64,000 bases of DNA from Desulfuribacillus stibiiarsenatis (GTDB taxonomy: Bacteria; Bacillota; Bacilli; Desulfuribacillales; Desulfuribacillaceae): positions 248,001 through 312,000 of the forward strand of contig NZ_MJAT01000001.1 of the NCBI RefSeq assembly GCF_001742305.1, in the 5' to 3' direction. The first letter of the stretch is position 1. Each line of letters begins with the position of its first letter. Below the pieces are notes generated by a model that was not told where the DNA came from, did not search any database, and saw only the letters and a list, made by a program, of their open reading frames with translations. A program made the translations under genes and the position numbers. Positions 43,303 to 51,044 of this stretch are shown piece by piece.

Positions 43303-44385
43303 CTATTTTGGCTTCAGTGGGAAATGCTTTTGGATTGCATTGAGAATCGTAGCTGTATGACCCATGTAGTTAATATTCGTACCGTATACAAGCTTAGAGA
43401 CGATAGGATTTCCGAGTAACGTGACAAGAATATCGTAGTGGGTATTGTTTAAGGTATCGATTCGCTCTCGAATCGCAATCGAGCTTTTTATTATATCGCC
43501 TAGTTCCTGGGCTACTTCGTCAAACGGCTGATTCGTAATGATTGACTTTGCCGCTAAATTTCCGCTGGCAATTGCTGAGAATTGTCCAAAACCAAGAAAT
43601 GGGTCAAGAAATCCTCCGCAAGTTCCCACGAATATCACTTTCCCAACTTGTTTTGGATACACGTAATTTGCTGTGTGATCTTCTTCCCATTGATCTACTA
43701 CATGGTAATTCAACTTTTCTAAATCGAGGAACAGATTCCAATAATATTCAAGCTCTTCTTTTGTCGTATTGGGAACAATTAGAATCAAAGAAGCACGTTC
43801 ACGACTGAAGGGTGTAAGATACGCATACCCACTCTTCATGTAGTTGGTATTCGTCCACATGATAAGCTTATTGGGGTCGAAATTCCCTAGTACGACGCTT
43901 CCTCTTACCCACGTTTGCAATATAGGTTCAGCATTTCCCATTTGGTCCGTCGGCTGTTTATTGTTTCCCGTAGCAACCACTATGTAATCGAATTCATCCT
44001 GTAGCTCATCGAACTTCGCGTGAGTATTAAAAATGATTCTGCTCTTTACTTGTGAAGCCAATTGGTTTTCTAGAGTCCCTTGGTCCTGTCCGCGCTTAAA
44101 AAGCCAACCAAGGTTCCCGTGTACTGTGCGAGTCCGGTTGACGGTATTCATCTCTATTGATAATAAAGGTGCTAACGGAGCTAAGTGAAGCTTATAGTTT
44201 TTCCGAATATGCGTTAAAGGCTCTTTAATTGGACGGTATATCAGCTGTAGCAGTGCTCCGACGTGATGATACAACTCGCCAACTGTGTGACGTTCTTCAA
44301 AGATTGTGGGGTGTATACCATGTAATTCTAACGCATGGGCACAAGACAGTCCCGATACACCTGCCCCAATAATAGCAACCTTCAT
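43303..44385 (-). CDS. FAD-dependent oxidoreductase (geranylgeranyl reductase-like)
   Basis: A 360-residue flavoprotein starting MKVAIIGAGVSGLSCAHALE, a clear dinucleotide-binding motif. GKVIFVGTCGGFLDPFLGFG near residue 260 resembles the second FAD motif of geranylgeranyl reductase and p-hydroxybenzoate hydroxylase-like enzymes. GGAGGGG lies eight bases before ATG 44385; an ATG at 44400 lies before that site. No substrate can be named. It is not part of an obvious operon. Confidence 0.75.
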   Translation of the reverse strand: MKVAIIGAGVSGLSCAHALELHGIHPTIFEERHTVGELYHHVGALLQLIYRPIKEPLTHIRKNYKLHLAPLAPLLSIEMNTVNRTRTVHGNLGWLFKRGQDQGTLENQLASQVKSRIIFNTHAKFDELQDEFDYIVVATGNNKQPTDQMGNAEPILQTWVRGSVVLGNFDPNKLIMWTNTNYMKSGYAYLTPFSRERASLILIVPNTTKEELEYYWNLFLDLEKLNYHVVDQWEEDHTANYVYPKQVGKVIFVGTCGGFLDPFLGFGQFSAIASGNLAAKSIITNQPFDEVAQELGDIIKSSIAIRERIDTLNNTHYDILVTLLGNPIVSKLVYGTNINYMGHTATILNAIQKHFPLKPK

Positions 44386-44528
44386 ATAAATCCCCTCCAT
44401 TTTGTTTGATTAAACATAATTTTTGCATTTTATGGGGATTTTATAAGCGATAACTTATGGAAATGCTAAAGTGACAACTTAGGAATATAGAAAGCACATC
44501 GATACTATTGAGAGGAGTACGCAATGTT

Positions 44529-44981
44529 ATGTCATGGATTATTGTTTTTGTAGCTAGTTGGATCTTATTCTTTATCTTAAGAAGGCCAGACCCGACGTAT
44601 AAGACTTACATTGCAGGAGTACTTGCGATTTTGATGCAATTAAGCATAGATATCAATGCTCATTATCTTGATTTATATTATATCCATAGTATCTATTTAT
44701 CCTTTCATGGTTCACCACTTTGCTTTACTTTCGGTCCAGTGTTTGTCATGGGTGTCTTGTTTGTTCAATACCTACCTTTTTGTAAAACATGGCAAATATT
44801 ACATATTGGAGTATTCGTTACATTATTCTTCGTATTTGAGCTTTTCGTACTTTGGTTAGGTGATTTAGAATATGTGCATTGGAACTACTATGCAAGTATG
44901 TATATAAATGTTATGGTTTTCCTTGCTTTAGCTTGGTATGGAACGTTATTTGTACAAGAGAAAAGGCAAGAAGAACGGTAA
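44529..44981 (+). CDS. CBO0543-type membrane protein
   Basis: A 150-residue protein with five membrane helices, of the CBO0543 type known from spore-formers. It shares layout with the protein at 45143 (final helices after LGDLEYVHWNYY here and LFEHVHWKFLY there), so the two are distant paralogues. ATG 44529 follows GAGAGGAG with a slightly long spacing of about 11 bases. Function unknown. A 12-bp tandem repeat follows directly after its stop codon. Confidence 0.7.
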   Translation: MSWIIVFVASWILFFILRRPDPTYKTYIAGVLAILMQLSIDINAHYLDLYYIHSIYLSFHGSPLCFTFGPVFVMGVLFVQYLPFCKTWQILHIGVFVTLFFVFELFVLWLGDLEYVHWNYYASMYINVMVFLALAWYGTLFVQEKRQEER

Positions 44982-45029
44982 GCAAATGGACAAGTAAATC
45001 GACAAGCAAATCGACAAGCAAATCGGTAA
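44982..45029 (+). repeat. 12-bp tandem repeat, four units, directly after a stop codon
   Basis: Units GCAAATGGACAA, GTAAATCGACAA, GCAAATCGACAA and GCAAATCGGTAA begin at the base after the TAA stop at 44979-44981. Confidence 0.92.
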
Positions 45030-45055
45030 CATAAGTCTTAAATCTGGGGTGTTTA

Positions 45056-45142
45056 ATGTTTCTTTATTTACTTGGATGCACACTGATATCCATCGCGTTA
45101 ATTACTTGGTGTAAATATATAGTGAAGAGAGAGGTGGATTAA
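45056..45142 (+). CDS. 28-residue membrane peptide
   Basis: A short gene with ATG 45056 after GGGG (45046-45049) and stop TAA directly abutting the ATG at 45143, so translation of the two is probably coupled. The peptide has a single membrane helix (YLLGCTLISIALITWC) and a short basic tail. It resembles the single-helix accessory peptides found with some transporters. No family can be assigned. Confidence 0.55.
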   Translation: MFLYLLGCTLISIALITWCKYIVKREVD

Positions 45143-45610
45143 ATGGCTTCCCTATGGTGGTTAATTTTTGCTGTGGTTGTCTGGGGGATTACGATTGCTC
45201 TGGTGAAATGGGAAAACTTCAAGCGCCACTGGATTGCTGGAATTATTGGTATGATCGCAGTGATTATCATTGATTCTCCATTGTCTAAAGGAGGCATCTA
45301 TCTCTTTCATCAGCCGATGATTCAAGTATTCAATCTTCCTTTATTCTACATTATAGGACTGTATGCTGGTGGTGTATTTATAGTGCATTTCTATCCGTGG
45401 GGGAATCCAATCAAAGGGCTACTGTTTCTCATACTGGCTGATTTCATCTTTTTGTCTTTTGAAGTGTTTATGGATTATATCGGATTATTTGAACACGTAC
45501 ACTGGAAATTTCTGTATAGCTTTTTTATTAATATTACGGGTTTTCTACTGACTCTTTATTTTTATATTATTGTCCAGCATTTATTAGGAAATAAAAGCTA
45601 CAGCATATAA
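45143..45610 (+). CDS. CBO0543-type membrane protein, second copy
   Basis: A 155-residue protein with five membrane segments, paralogous to that at 44529. Typical parts are the N-terminal LWWLIFAVVVWGIT and the late EHVHWKFLYSFFINI. Its ATG abuts the stop of the preceding 28-residue gene, with GAGAGGTGG upstream. The family occurs mostly in endospore-formers; function is unknown. A spore role is suggested only by the CotF-like genes that follow. Confidence 0.72.
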   Translation: MASLWWLIFAVVVWGITIALVKWENFKRHWIAGIIGMIAVIIIDSPLSKGGIYLFHQPMIQVFNLPLFYIIGLYAGGVFIVHFYPWGNPIKGLLFLILADFIFLSFEVFMDYIGLFEHVHWKFLYSFFINITGFLLTLYFYIIVQHLLGNKSYSI

Positions 45611-45716
45611 CATTTTCACAAACATTTTCAACGGATAAATGAATAGTAGGATGCTCACTCTAATAGGTGCGAAGACAAAAAATAAGCTTCGTAATCCAGT
45701 CGAAAGGTGGTTACGT

Positions 45717-45950
45717 ATGTCTAACATGAGTCCTATGAAGCAGATGACACTATCTGAGAAAGATTTAATGTACATCAATGACGAATTAAATACTGAGTTA
45801 TTGATGGTGAAAAGATATCATGAAGCGGCTCAACAAGTGACGGACCAAGAATTACAACATGCGTTCCGTCAAGCGTGTGACATGCACCAACGACATTATC
45901 AGACGATATTATCCCACCTACAAGGAATGAGCCAAGGACAAATGCAATAA
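45717..45950 (+). CDS. CotF-like small spore coat protein
   Basis: A 77-residue helical protein (LMYINDELNTELLMVKRYHE, then HAFRQACDMHQRHYQ) like the helical half-domain of CotF and related spore coat proteins. ATG 45717 follows AAAGGTGG; an ATG at 45639 has no ribosome binding site. It is followed after 30 bases by a second CotF-like gene. Such proteins are deposited in the inner coat late in sporulation. Confidence 0.75.
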   Translation: MSNMSPMKQMTLSEKDLMYINDELNTELLMVKRYHEAAQQVTDQELQHAFRQACDMHQRHYQTILSHLQGMSQGQMQ

Positions 45951-45980
45951 GCAGGCACTAATGATAAGGGGGAATCGAAT

Positions 45981-46268
45981 GTGCAAACCGCTTCTTTCAC
46001 TGATCGTGATCTATTAAATGAAATGATTTTGCTTGAAAAACATGCATCAAGTCTGTATCATACAGCAACCATTGAAGCAAGTAGTGAAAAGCTGCATCAA
46101 GATTGTGGTAGTATTATGCAGGAAACACTGCAATGCCAACGAAAGTTATACAACTTGATGACGCAAAAAGGTTGGTATAATACGCAAAATACAGACCATC
46201 AACAGATTTCTCAATCGTATCAAAAGTTCTTAGGGGAAATGCAGAATCAGTTCCCATCTTCGCAGTGA
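45981..46268 (+). CDS. CotF-family spore coat protein
   Basis: A 95-residue protein with a GTG start six bases after GGGGGAA. It matches the CotF domain: LLNEMILLEKHASSLYHTAT near the start, then CGSIMQETLQCQRKLYNLMT and the final GWY motif. An overlapping ATG at 45979 is in another frame and closes quickly. It pairs with the previous gene and ends in a clear terminator. Confidence 0.82.
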   Translation: MQTASFTDRDLLNEMILLEKHASSLYHTATIEASSEKLHQDCGSIMQETLQCQRKLYNLMTQKGWYNTQNTDHQQISQSYQKFLGEMQNQFPSSQ

Positions 46269-46279
46269 TAGCTTCTTGC

Positions 46280-46305
46280 GGACCTGTCGTGTACAGGTCC
46301 TTTTC
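46280..46305 (+). terminator. Terminator after the CotF-like genes
   Basis: GGACCTGT (46280-46287) pairs with ACAGGTCC (46293-46300), then TTTTC. Confidence 0.88.
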
Positions 46306-46433
46306 AAGTAGTTTTCCGCAAGTGTGGGGTATCTCTTTAATTCGCTTGCAATTCCTTGAAAGTACAGCATATAACGAGGTATAATAAGTCGTTAGCTCAT
46401 TCGTATCATACATAACATTAAGGGGGAAAAAGT

Positions 46434-46619
46434 ATGCCTTTTGTGACGGTGGAAATGTTAGAAGGACGCACATTAGAACAGAAACGGGCTTTAGTTGAAA
46501 AGGTAACAGTAGCAGTTGAGGAAGCAATTGGAGTACCGAAAGAAAGAATTCATGTGTTTGTGAAAGATCTTAAAAAAGACGAATATGCTCACGCAGGAGT
46601 TTTAACAATTGATAAGTAA
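46434..46619 (+). CDS. 4-oxalocrotonate tautomerase-family protein
   Basis: A 61-residue protein of the tautomerase superfamily. After removal of the first Met the catalytic Pro is at the N-terminus (MPFVTVEMLEGRT). ALVEKVTVAVEEAIGVP and VFVKDL complete the family core. Members exchange keto and enol forms of small acids, usually as hexamers. In Bacilli many are of unknown role. GGGGG lies six bases before the ATG. A hairpin with no T-run follows at 46633-46667. Confidence 0.9.
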   Translation: MPFVTVEMLEGRTLEQKRALVEKVTVAVEEAIGVPKERIHVFVKDLKKDEYAHAGVLTIDK

Positions 46620-46687
46620 TTCTGAACATTCAAATCGCCACAGCGGAAATTCTCGCTAGTGGCGATTCTCTTAGTGAGGCTTGTTTT

Positions 46688-46765
46688 GCGTCACGGCAAC
46701 TATGGCATTTTAATGCGAGACGTAGCGCTTGTGTGCTTTGCCGAAGCTAGGCGCATGCCGAACTT
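46688..46765 (+). repeat. Dispersed structured repeat, family 1, copy 2
   Basis: The stretch matches 50236-50318 closely: TGCGTCA, GGCAACTATGGCATTTT, GCGAGAC, then a hairpin AGCGC TTGT GTGCT (46724-46737) and GCATGCCGAACTT. In the other copy the hairpin is ATGCAC CTGT GTGCAT, so paired bases change together. It follows a hairpin after the tautomerase gene and touches the stop codon of the convergent DUF445 gene. Confidence 0.72.
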
Positions 46766-47996
46766 ATAAGAGCCGTGAAAGTAGATATTGTAGAATCCCC
46801 ATCAGTCCTCCTAAAAGTACCCCGAAATACGTAATATACAATAACTCTCGATTGGCTACCTGTAGAATCATTGCCTCTAATTTCTTGGAAGGGAACGCAG
46901 CTACTTGCGATCGAACGACTTCGTGAATGTTAATAGAAGCTATTAATGTGTCAACATGCCTTTGGACGTACTCTAATCCGCTACTCAAGATTGCTTGAAT
47001 GATTTGGTCGACATAAGGTTCCAAAGTCTTTTCATACTTTTGCAGCGGTGTATGTAAGAAGTTATTCACTAGTTTACGAACAATCATTTCTAAACTTTCA
47101 TGGAGTTGCGCTGTGTGTAATGCTGTTTGAATTGTTTTATGAATCGTCTTAGTGAGGACACGCTCAAATTGAGCTGCTTGCTCTGGCCAACGGATGATGA
47201 GATCTAGTATTGTACTTTCTAATATGGAATCCCAATTTTTTTGTAAGGAGTCTTTCACGAGTTGCTTAACTGTATCGCTTTCAATAGCTTTTTGTAGCTT
47301 TTTGATAATGCTTTGTAATATTTGATCATCAGCAATCACAGAGAAAAATAGCTTTTTCATCAGAGGGTTTTTGATGTCAAAGGATTCTTCTAACATTTGT
47401 ATCATAGCTATTTTGGTCTGGTTTTCGTTTAATTGCTTAGAAAAATACTCTAGTAGTAATTCTATTGTATGATCGACATTTTGCTCGATTGTATCTTGGA
47501 ATACCTTTGGTATTATGGACGAAATCTGCTTCTGACCGAACTGTTTTATAAACAGTGAATGGGCTTCTTTAATGTTTGTCCTAGTATTTACATGAATCAT
47601 TTGACGTACGATCGAATCTTTTAAGAGTATAATGATACGCTCTTTATCAAAGCCGAATGAGTCTATAAGAGTTTCTAGTGTGTAACCCTTCTTCATAGAT
47701 TCTGACCAATACGCTTTTAATATATCATGTAATTTTTTTTGAAAATTCACTTTAGTAAATGCATGCGCAATTACACTTGGTGTTAGAATATAATCGGAAA
47801 CTACGGAGGCTATTTTTATAGCTAATTGATCTTGTTTACTAGGAATTAAGCCAGGTGTAAAAGGAATTCTATTTTTGCCTATATATAAGGGTTGATGGGG
47901 CCTGAAAAGCATTTTTATTGCTAACATGTTTGTGCTTCCACCGATAAGTCCACCGATGAAAATAGCTAATATAAGATGAAGAAATTGTTGGTCCAT
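46764..47996 (-). CDS. DUF445-family membrane protein
   Basis: A 410-residue DUF445 protein similar to Bacillus YheB. It has a membrane helix at each end (LILAIFIGGLIGGSTNMLAI near the start, YFGVLLGGLMGILQYLL at the end) and a long helical region between. The motif LFRPHQPLYIGKNRIPFTPG near residue 31 is the family signature. AAGGAGATT precedes the ATG. Function is unknown. Its 3' end runs into a family 1 repeat. Confidence 0.88.
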   Translation of the reverse strand: MDQQFLHLILAIFIGGLIGGSTNMLAIKMLFRPHQPLYIGKNRIPFTPGLIPSKQDQLAIKIASVVSDYILTPSVIAHAFTKVNFQKKLHDILKAYWSESMKKGYTLETLIDSFGFDKERIIILLKDSIVRQMIHVNTRTNIKEAHSLFIKQFGQKQISSIIPKVFQDTIEQNVDHTIELLLEYFSKQLNENQTKIAMIQMLEESFDIKNPLMKKLFFSVIADDQILQSIIKKLQKAIESDTVKQLVKDSLQKNWDSILESTILDLIIRWPEQAAQFERVLTKTIHKTIQTALHTAQLHESLEMIVRKLVNNFLHTPLQKYEKTLEPYVDQIIQAILSSGLEYVQRHVDTLIASINIHEVVRSQVAAFPSKKLEAMILQVANRELLYITYFGVLLGGLMGILQYLLSRLL

Positions 47997-48188
47997 AGAT
48001 AATCTCCTTATATAAAGTTTAACGTTATTTGGTTAAGTATGGTTATCCTTTTATAATATAAGGGAAAAATGTTAGAAACACAAATAATTAAGTAGTTGAA
48101 CAAAAACAATATTCATTATATTATTTATGAAAGAATACAAATGTTGTATTATAAGGATATGATGAGAGAGAATTGGAGGAAATATAAA

Positions 48189-49166
48189 GTGATGTCTATA
48201 CCACAGCTTAAAGTTGCTCATATGATGCCAAAACTTCCGATTATTCAAGGAGGAATGGCGGTGCGTGTTTCCACTGCGAAACTTGCTGCTGCTGTTGCAA
48301 ATAATGGCGGTATTGGAATTATCGCCGGCACTGGGTTTTCTATAGAACAGCTTAGAAAAGAAATCCGTAAGGCTAGAGAGTTAACGTCAGGCAAAGGTTA
48401 TATTGGAGTGAATATTCTATTTGCTGCTCGTCAATTCGCGGAACTAGTACGTACTTCCATGGAAGAGAAGATTGATTTTATCATATCGGGGGCAGGATTT
48501 TCTCGAGATATATATGCTTGGAGTAGGGAGTTCCAAGTTCCTATCGTTTCGATTGTTTCATCAGCCAAGTTTGCAAAGCTTGCGGAAAGAATGGGTGCGG
48601 CAGCCATCGTAGTGGAAGGAAAAGAAGCAGGTGGCCATTTAGGGACAGACCGTTCTGTGAAGGACATCCTACCAGAAGTTGTGAAGGAAGTATCGATTCC
48701 TGTAATAGCAGCAGGTGGAATTATTGATGGCAATGATATTGCGGAAATGTTAAAAATGGGTGCCTCTGGTGTCCAGATGGGTACGCGCTTTGTCGCTAGT
48801 GAAGAGTGTGAAGCAGCGGATTCGTTTAAGGACTTATTCCTAAAGGCTGTTCCAGAAGAGGAAACAGTGTTAATTAATAGTCCAGTAGGGCTACCAGGGC
48901 GTGCTCTACGAAATGCGTTTACGGATAAAATCGCTGGTGATGTTGAAGTAGGGATTGAGAGCTGTCGTGCATGCCTGAAGCACTGTAGTCAACGTTTTTG
49001 CATCTTTGACGCGCTAGAGCGTGCGGTTGATGGCGATGCAGAGGGTGGTCTTGTGTTTTCAGGAGAATACGCGCATCGTATCAAGGAGATATTACCTGTC
49101 AAGAAGATTATGGAGCAATTACAGGCAGAGTTAGAAGTAGCCTTATCGAAAAGTGTACAAGTGTAA
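48189..49166 (+). CDS. Nitronate monooxygenase / enoyl reductase-like flavoprotein
   Basis: A 325-residue FMN-binding TIM barrel of the 2-nitropropane dioxygenase family (also includes FabK). LPIIQGGMAVRVSTAKLAAAV starts the domain, VVEGKEAGGHLG near residue 150 contains the catalytic His, and VIAAGGIIDGNDIAEMLKMGASGVQMGT-type sequence binds FMN phosphate. A C-terminal cysteine set CRACLKHCSQRFC is also present. GTG 48189 lies eight bases after GGAGGA; ATG 48192 is also possible. It could oxidise nitronates or reduce enoyl groups. Confidence 0.85.
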   Translation: MMSIPQLKVAHMMPKLPIIQGGMAVRVSTAKLAAAVANNGGIGIIAGTGFSIEQLRKEIRKARELTSGKGYIGVNILFAARQFAELVRTSMEEKIDFIISGAGFSRDIYAWSREFQVPIVSIVSSAKFAKLAERMGAAAIVVEGKEAGGHLGTDRSVKDILPEVVKEVSIPVIAAGGIIDGNDIAEMLKMGASGVQMGTRFVASEECEAADSFKDLFLKAVPEEETVLINSPVGLPGRALRNAFTDKIAGDVEVGIESCRACLKHCSQRFCIFDALERAVDGDAEGGLVFSGEYAHRIKEILPVKKIMEQLQAELEVALSKSVQV

Positions 49167-49236
49167 TTACAATAACATATCTATTACTATAGAAAGTAAT
49201 CAAATTATAGGTAATGTATTCTAAATAAATGAACCT

Positions 49237-49265
49237 AAAAAGAGAACCTAGCGGTTCTCTTTTTT
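49237..49265. terminator. Bidirectional terminator
   Basis: AAAAAGAGAACC (49237-49248) pairs with GGTTCTCTTTTTT (49253-49265). It serves the flavoprotein gene and the convergent DUF3243 gene. Confidence 0.92.
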
Positions 49266-49276
49266 AGTCTTAAATA

Positions 49277-49528
49277 TTAACGATTGTTGTCAAGCATTTT
49301 TACTAAAGCATTAGCGATCGCTTGTTGTTCTTGCTCGTTACTGTTAACCCACATTTCCTTTAATAACTGTTCTTCGCGGTTTTGTGGTTCAACGCTTTCA
49401 GCTAAGAAATCACCAACTTTAGTTGCAGCAAGGGCAATGCTATCTTGAGACATACCCATTGACTCTGCTTGGCTAATTCTTTTTGCTAAATAGCCTTTCC
49501 ATTCATCAAAGTTATCTAAAACTGACAT
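49277..49528 (-). CDS. DUF3243 protein (YmfJ-like)
   Basis: An 83-residue helical protein of the DUF3243 family found in Bacilli (MSVLDNFDEWKGYLAKRI at the start, VGDFLAESVEPQNREEQLLK in the middle, ANALVKML at the end). AAGGAGG lies before ATG 49528. Family members such as YmfJ have no known function. The gene is divergent from perR, with 175 bases between starts. Confidence 0.85.
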   Translation of the reverse strand: MSVLDNFDEWKGYLAKRISQAESMGMSQDSIALAATKVGDFLAESVEPQNREEQLLKEMWVNSNEQEQQAIANALVKMLDNNR

Positions 49529-49703
49529 GTTGGAACCTCCTTTTGTTGATTTGCAATTGTTAGTGCAGTAATATTGTTCGTAAAATTTCTGTTCTTTATG
49601 CAAAATTAGTGAAAAGGTCTTACACACAAATTCTAGCTTTAATTTAAATATTATGTTAAAATCAGACTAAAATATAAACAACTCTTCAAAGGAGGGTGAG
49701 ATA

Positions 49704-50135
49704 ATGATTTCTGCACAAGAAATTATTCGTGAATTGCATAGCTGTAATGTAAGGGTAACTCCACAACGATTGAAAATTCTTTCCTACTTAAAAGGAACGG
49801 ATACTCATCCAACGGCTGAGGAGATTTATCAAAATGTGAGTGAAAACTGCTATGGACTTAGCTTAGCAACAGTATATAACACATTAAATCTTCTTAAAGA
49901 GCATAACTTAGTACTTGAGCTAAAGTATGGCGATTTAGCGAGCCGTTTCGATGGTAATGTGATGGAACACTACCATGTATACTGCAAAAAATGCGGTAAA
50001 GTATCAGACTTTATGGGATCGCCTGTAAATGAAGTGAAATTAGAGGCGGAAGAAGCGACAGGATTTGCGATTGAATCTGTACGTTTAGATTTGTATGGAT
50101 ATTGCGGAAGATGCCAAACTAAGCATGATGCGTAA
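49704..50135 (+). CDS. perR: Peroxide-sensing Fur-family repressor
   Basis: A 143-residue Fur-family regulator. The N-terminal winged helix (RVTPQRLKILSYLKG, then LATVYNTLNLLKE) binds DNA. The regulatory metal site resembles PerR rather than Fur: FDGNVMEHYHVYC with the Asp and His ligands, then CGKVSDF. The structural zinc site is CxxC twice (CKKC and CGRC). PerR represses peroxide defence genes and is inactivated by metal-catalysed His oxidation. The Sec peroxiredoxin at 27463 is a possible target; no Per box was found with confidence. AAAGGAGG precedes the ATG. Confidence 0.85.
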   Translation: MISAQEIIRELHSCNVRVTPQRLKILSYLKGTDTHPTAEEIYQNVSENCYGLSLATVYNTLNLLKEHNLVLELKYGDLASRFDGNVMEHYHVYCKKCGKVSDFMGSPVNEVKLEAEEATGFAIESVRLDLYGYCGRCQTKHDA

Positions 50136-50158
50136 AAAACTGCGAAAGCAGTTTTTTT
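50134..50158 (+). terminator. Terminator after perR
   Basis: AAAAAACTGC (50134-50143), loop GAAA, GCAGTTTTTTT (50148-50158). Confidence 0.92.
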
Positions 50159-50325
50159 ACTATCAAGAAATATGTTTTTTAATGTAGATAGTCTAGCTTT
50201 GCATTAGCAACACATCAGCAGTAAACTGCTGTGTTTATGCGTCAGTGCAACTAAGGCATTCTAAAAGCGAGACTTATGCACCTGTGTGCATCGCAATAGC
50301 TTGGCGAATGCTAAGTTTTCTTTAT
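50159..50325 (+). repeat. Dispersed structured repeat, family 1, copy 3 (long form)
   Basis: It begins right after the perR terminator with ACTATC, pairing with GATAGT at 50187-50192. Then come a hairpin ACACATCAGCAG/CTGCTGTGT, the core GCAACTAAGGCATTC, the hairpin ATGCAC CTGT GTGCAT (50276-50291) and the closing GAATGCTAAGTTTTC. The start and end match copy 1 at 4064, the core matches copy 2 at 46688. It ends 14 bases before the iscR promoter. Confidence 0.75.
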
Positions 50326-50339
50326 CTTTAGAAAAAAAG

Positions 50340-50368
50340 TTGACAAGATTAGTAGACAATCATATACT
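50340..50368 (+). promoter_or_regulatory. Sigma-A promoter of the isc operon
   Basis: TTGACA (50340-50345), 17 bases, TATACT (50363-50368), close to consensus. It leaves a leader of about 230 bases before the iscR start codon; the family 2 repeat fills the second half of that leader. Confidence 0.8.
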
Positions 50369-50449
50369 AAAGGTGAGTAATTTAGTATGAATTATCTTTT
50401 CATAGGCTTTTTATATGCATATACCTTACTAGTTTAGTCAACATTATAG

Positions 50450-50577
50450 ATAAAGAAAACTTAGTTTAGATGGAGTTTTTACTCCACCTGAACTCTAGTT
50501 GCACTTATTTTGAAGCTTAGCGGCACTTATCTCCTACTTATAGAAGTGGGAGTATTAGTAATCGCCGCTGAGATAAA
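50450..50577 (+). repeat. Dispersed structured repeat, family 2, copy B, in the iscR leader
   Basis: A 128-base element matching 28091-28265. Its first hairpin is GTTTAGATGGAG with CTCCACCTGAAC around TTTTTA; the second is AGCGGC with GCCGCT enclosing CTCCTACTT ATAG AAGTGGGAG. It ends 26 bases before the TTG of iscR and so should be part of the mRNA leader. Pairing is kept by G-U or paired changes between copies. Confidence 0.78.
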
Positions 50578-50603
50578 TTGTTTTACCCGAGGGGGTTTGC
50601 GGA

Positions 50604-51044
50604 TTGAAATTAACTTCACGTGGACATTATGGTTTGATGGCATTAGCCCATCTTGCGATGAAGGCTGATACTGGACCTGTGCCTTTACGAGTGATAGCTA
50701 CAACTGAAAAGATTCCAGAGCAATATTTAGAGCAGTTATTCGTGGATTTACGAAAAGCGAACATTATTTCAAGTATTCGCGGCGCCAAAGGTGGCTATCA
50801 GTTATCACGGGACCCAGCAGAAATTTATGTCGGCGAAGCAGTTAGAGTCCTAGAAGGTCCGATTGCTCCTGTTGACTGTCTGAAAGAACATGATGGAGAT
50901 TGTTGCGACAAAACAACCCATTGTGCGACAAAAATGGTATGGGAGCGGTTACGCGATTCAATGACGGATGTCCTAGATGACATGACGTTAGCAGATATAG
51001 TCAATCAAGAATTACAGTTTGGTGATAAAAAGGGGAGTATATAG
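50604..51044 (+). CDS. iscR: Rrf2-family iron-sulfur regulator (IscR-type)
   Basis: A 146-residue Rrf2 regulator. The winged helix covers residues 1-65 (KLTSRGHYGLMALAHLA, IPEQYLEQLF, GAKGGYQL). A cysteine set near residues 92-112 (VDCLKEHDGDCC, THC) matches the cluster-binding loop of IscR, so it probably senses iron-sulfur status and controls this operon. CymR, the cysteine regulator, is the alternative, but CymR lacks these cysteines. TTG 50604 follows GAGGGGG. Its stop abuts the cysteine desulfurase start. Confidence 0.85.
   Translation: MKLTSRGHYGLMALAHLAMKADTGPVPLRVIATTEKIPEQYLEQLFVDLRKANIISSIRGAKGGYQLSRDPAEIYVGEAVRVLEGPIAPVDCLKEHDGDCCDKTTHCATKMVWERLRDSMTDVLDDMTLADIVNQELQFGDKKGSI

Noticed and set aside
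44990-45029. CRISPR-like repeat
   Set aside because: Units are 12 bp and directly adjacent without spacers.
49629-49703. Per box before perR (AT-rich palindrome)
   Set aside because: Only loose similarity to the consensus in a very AT-rich stretch.
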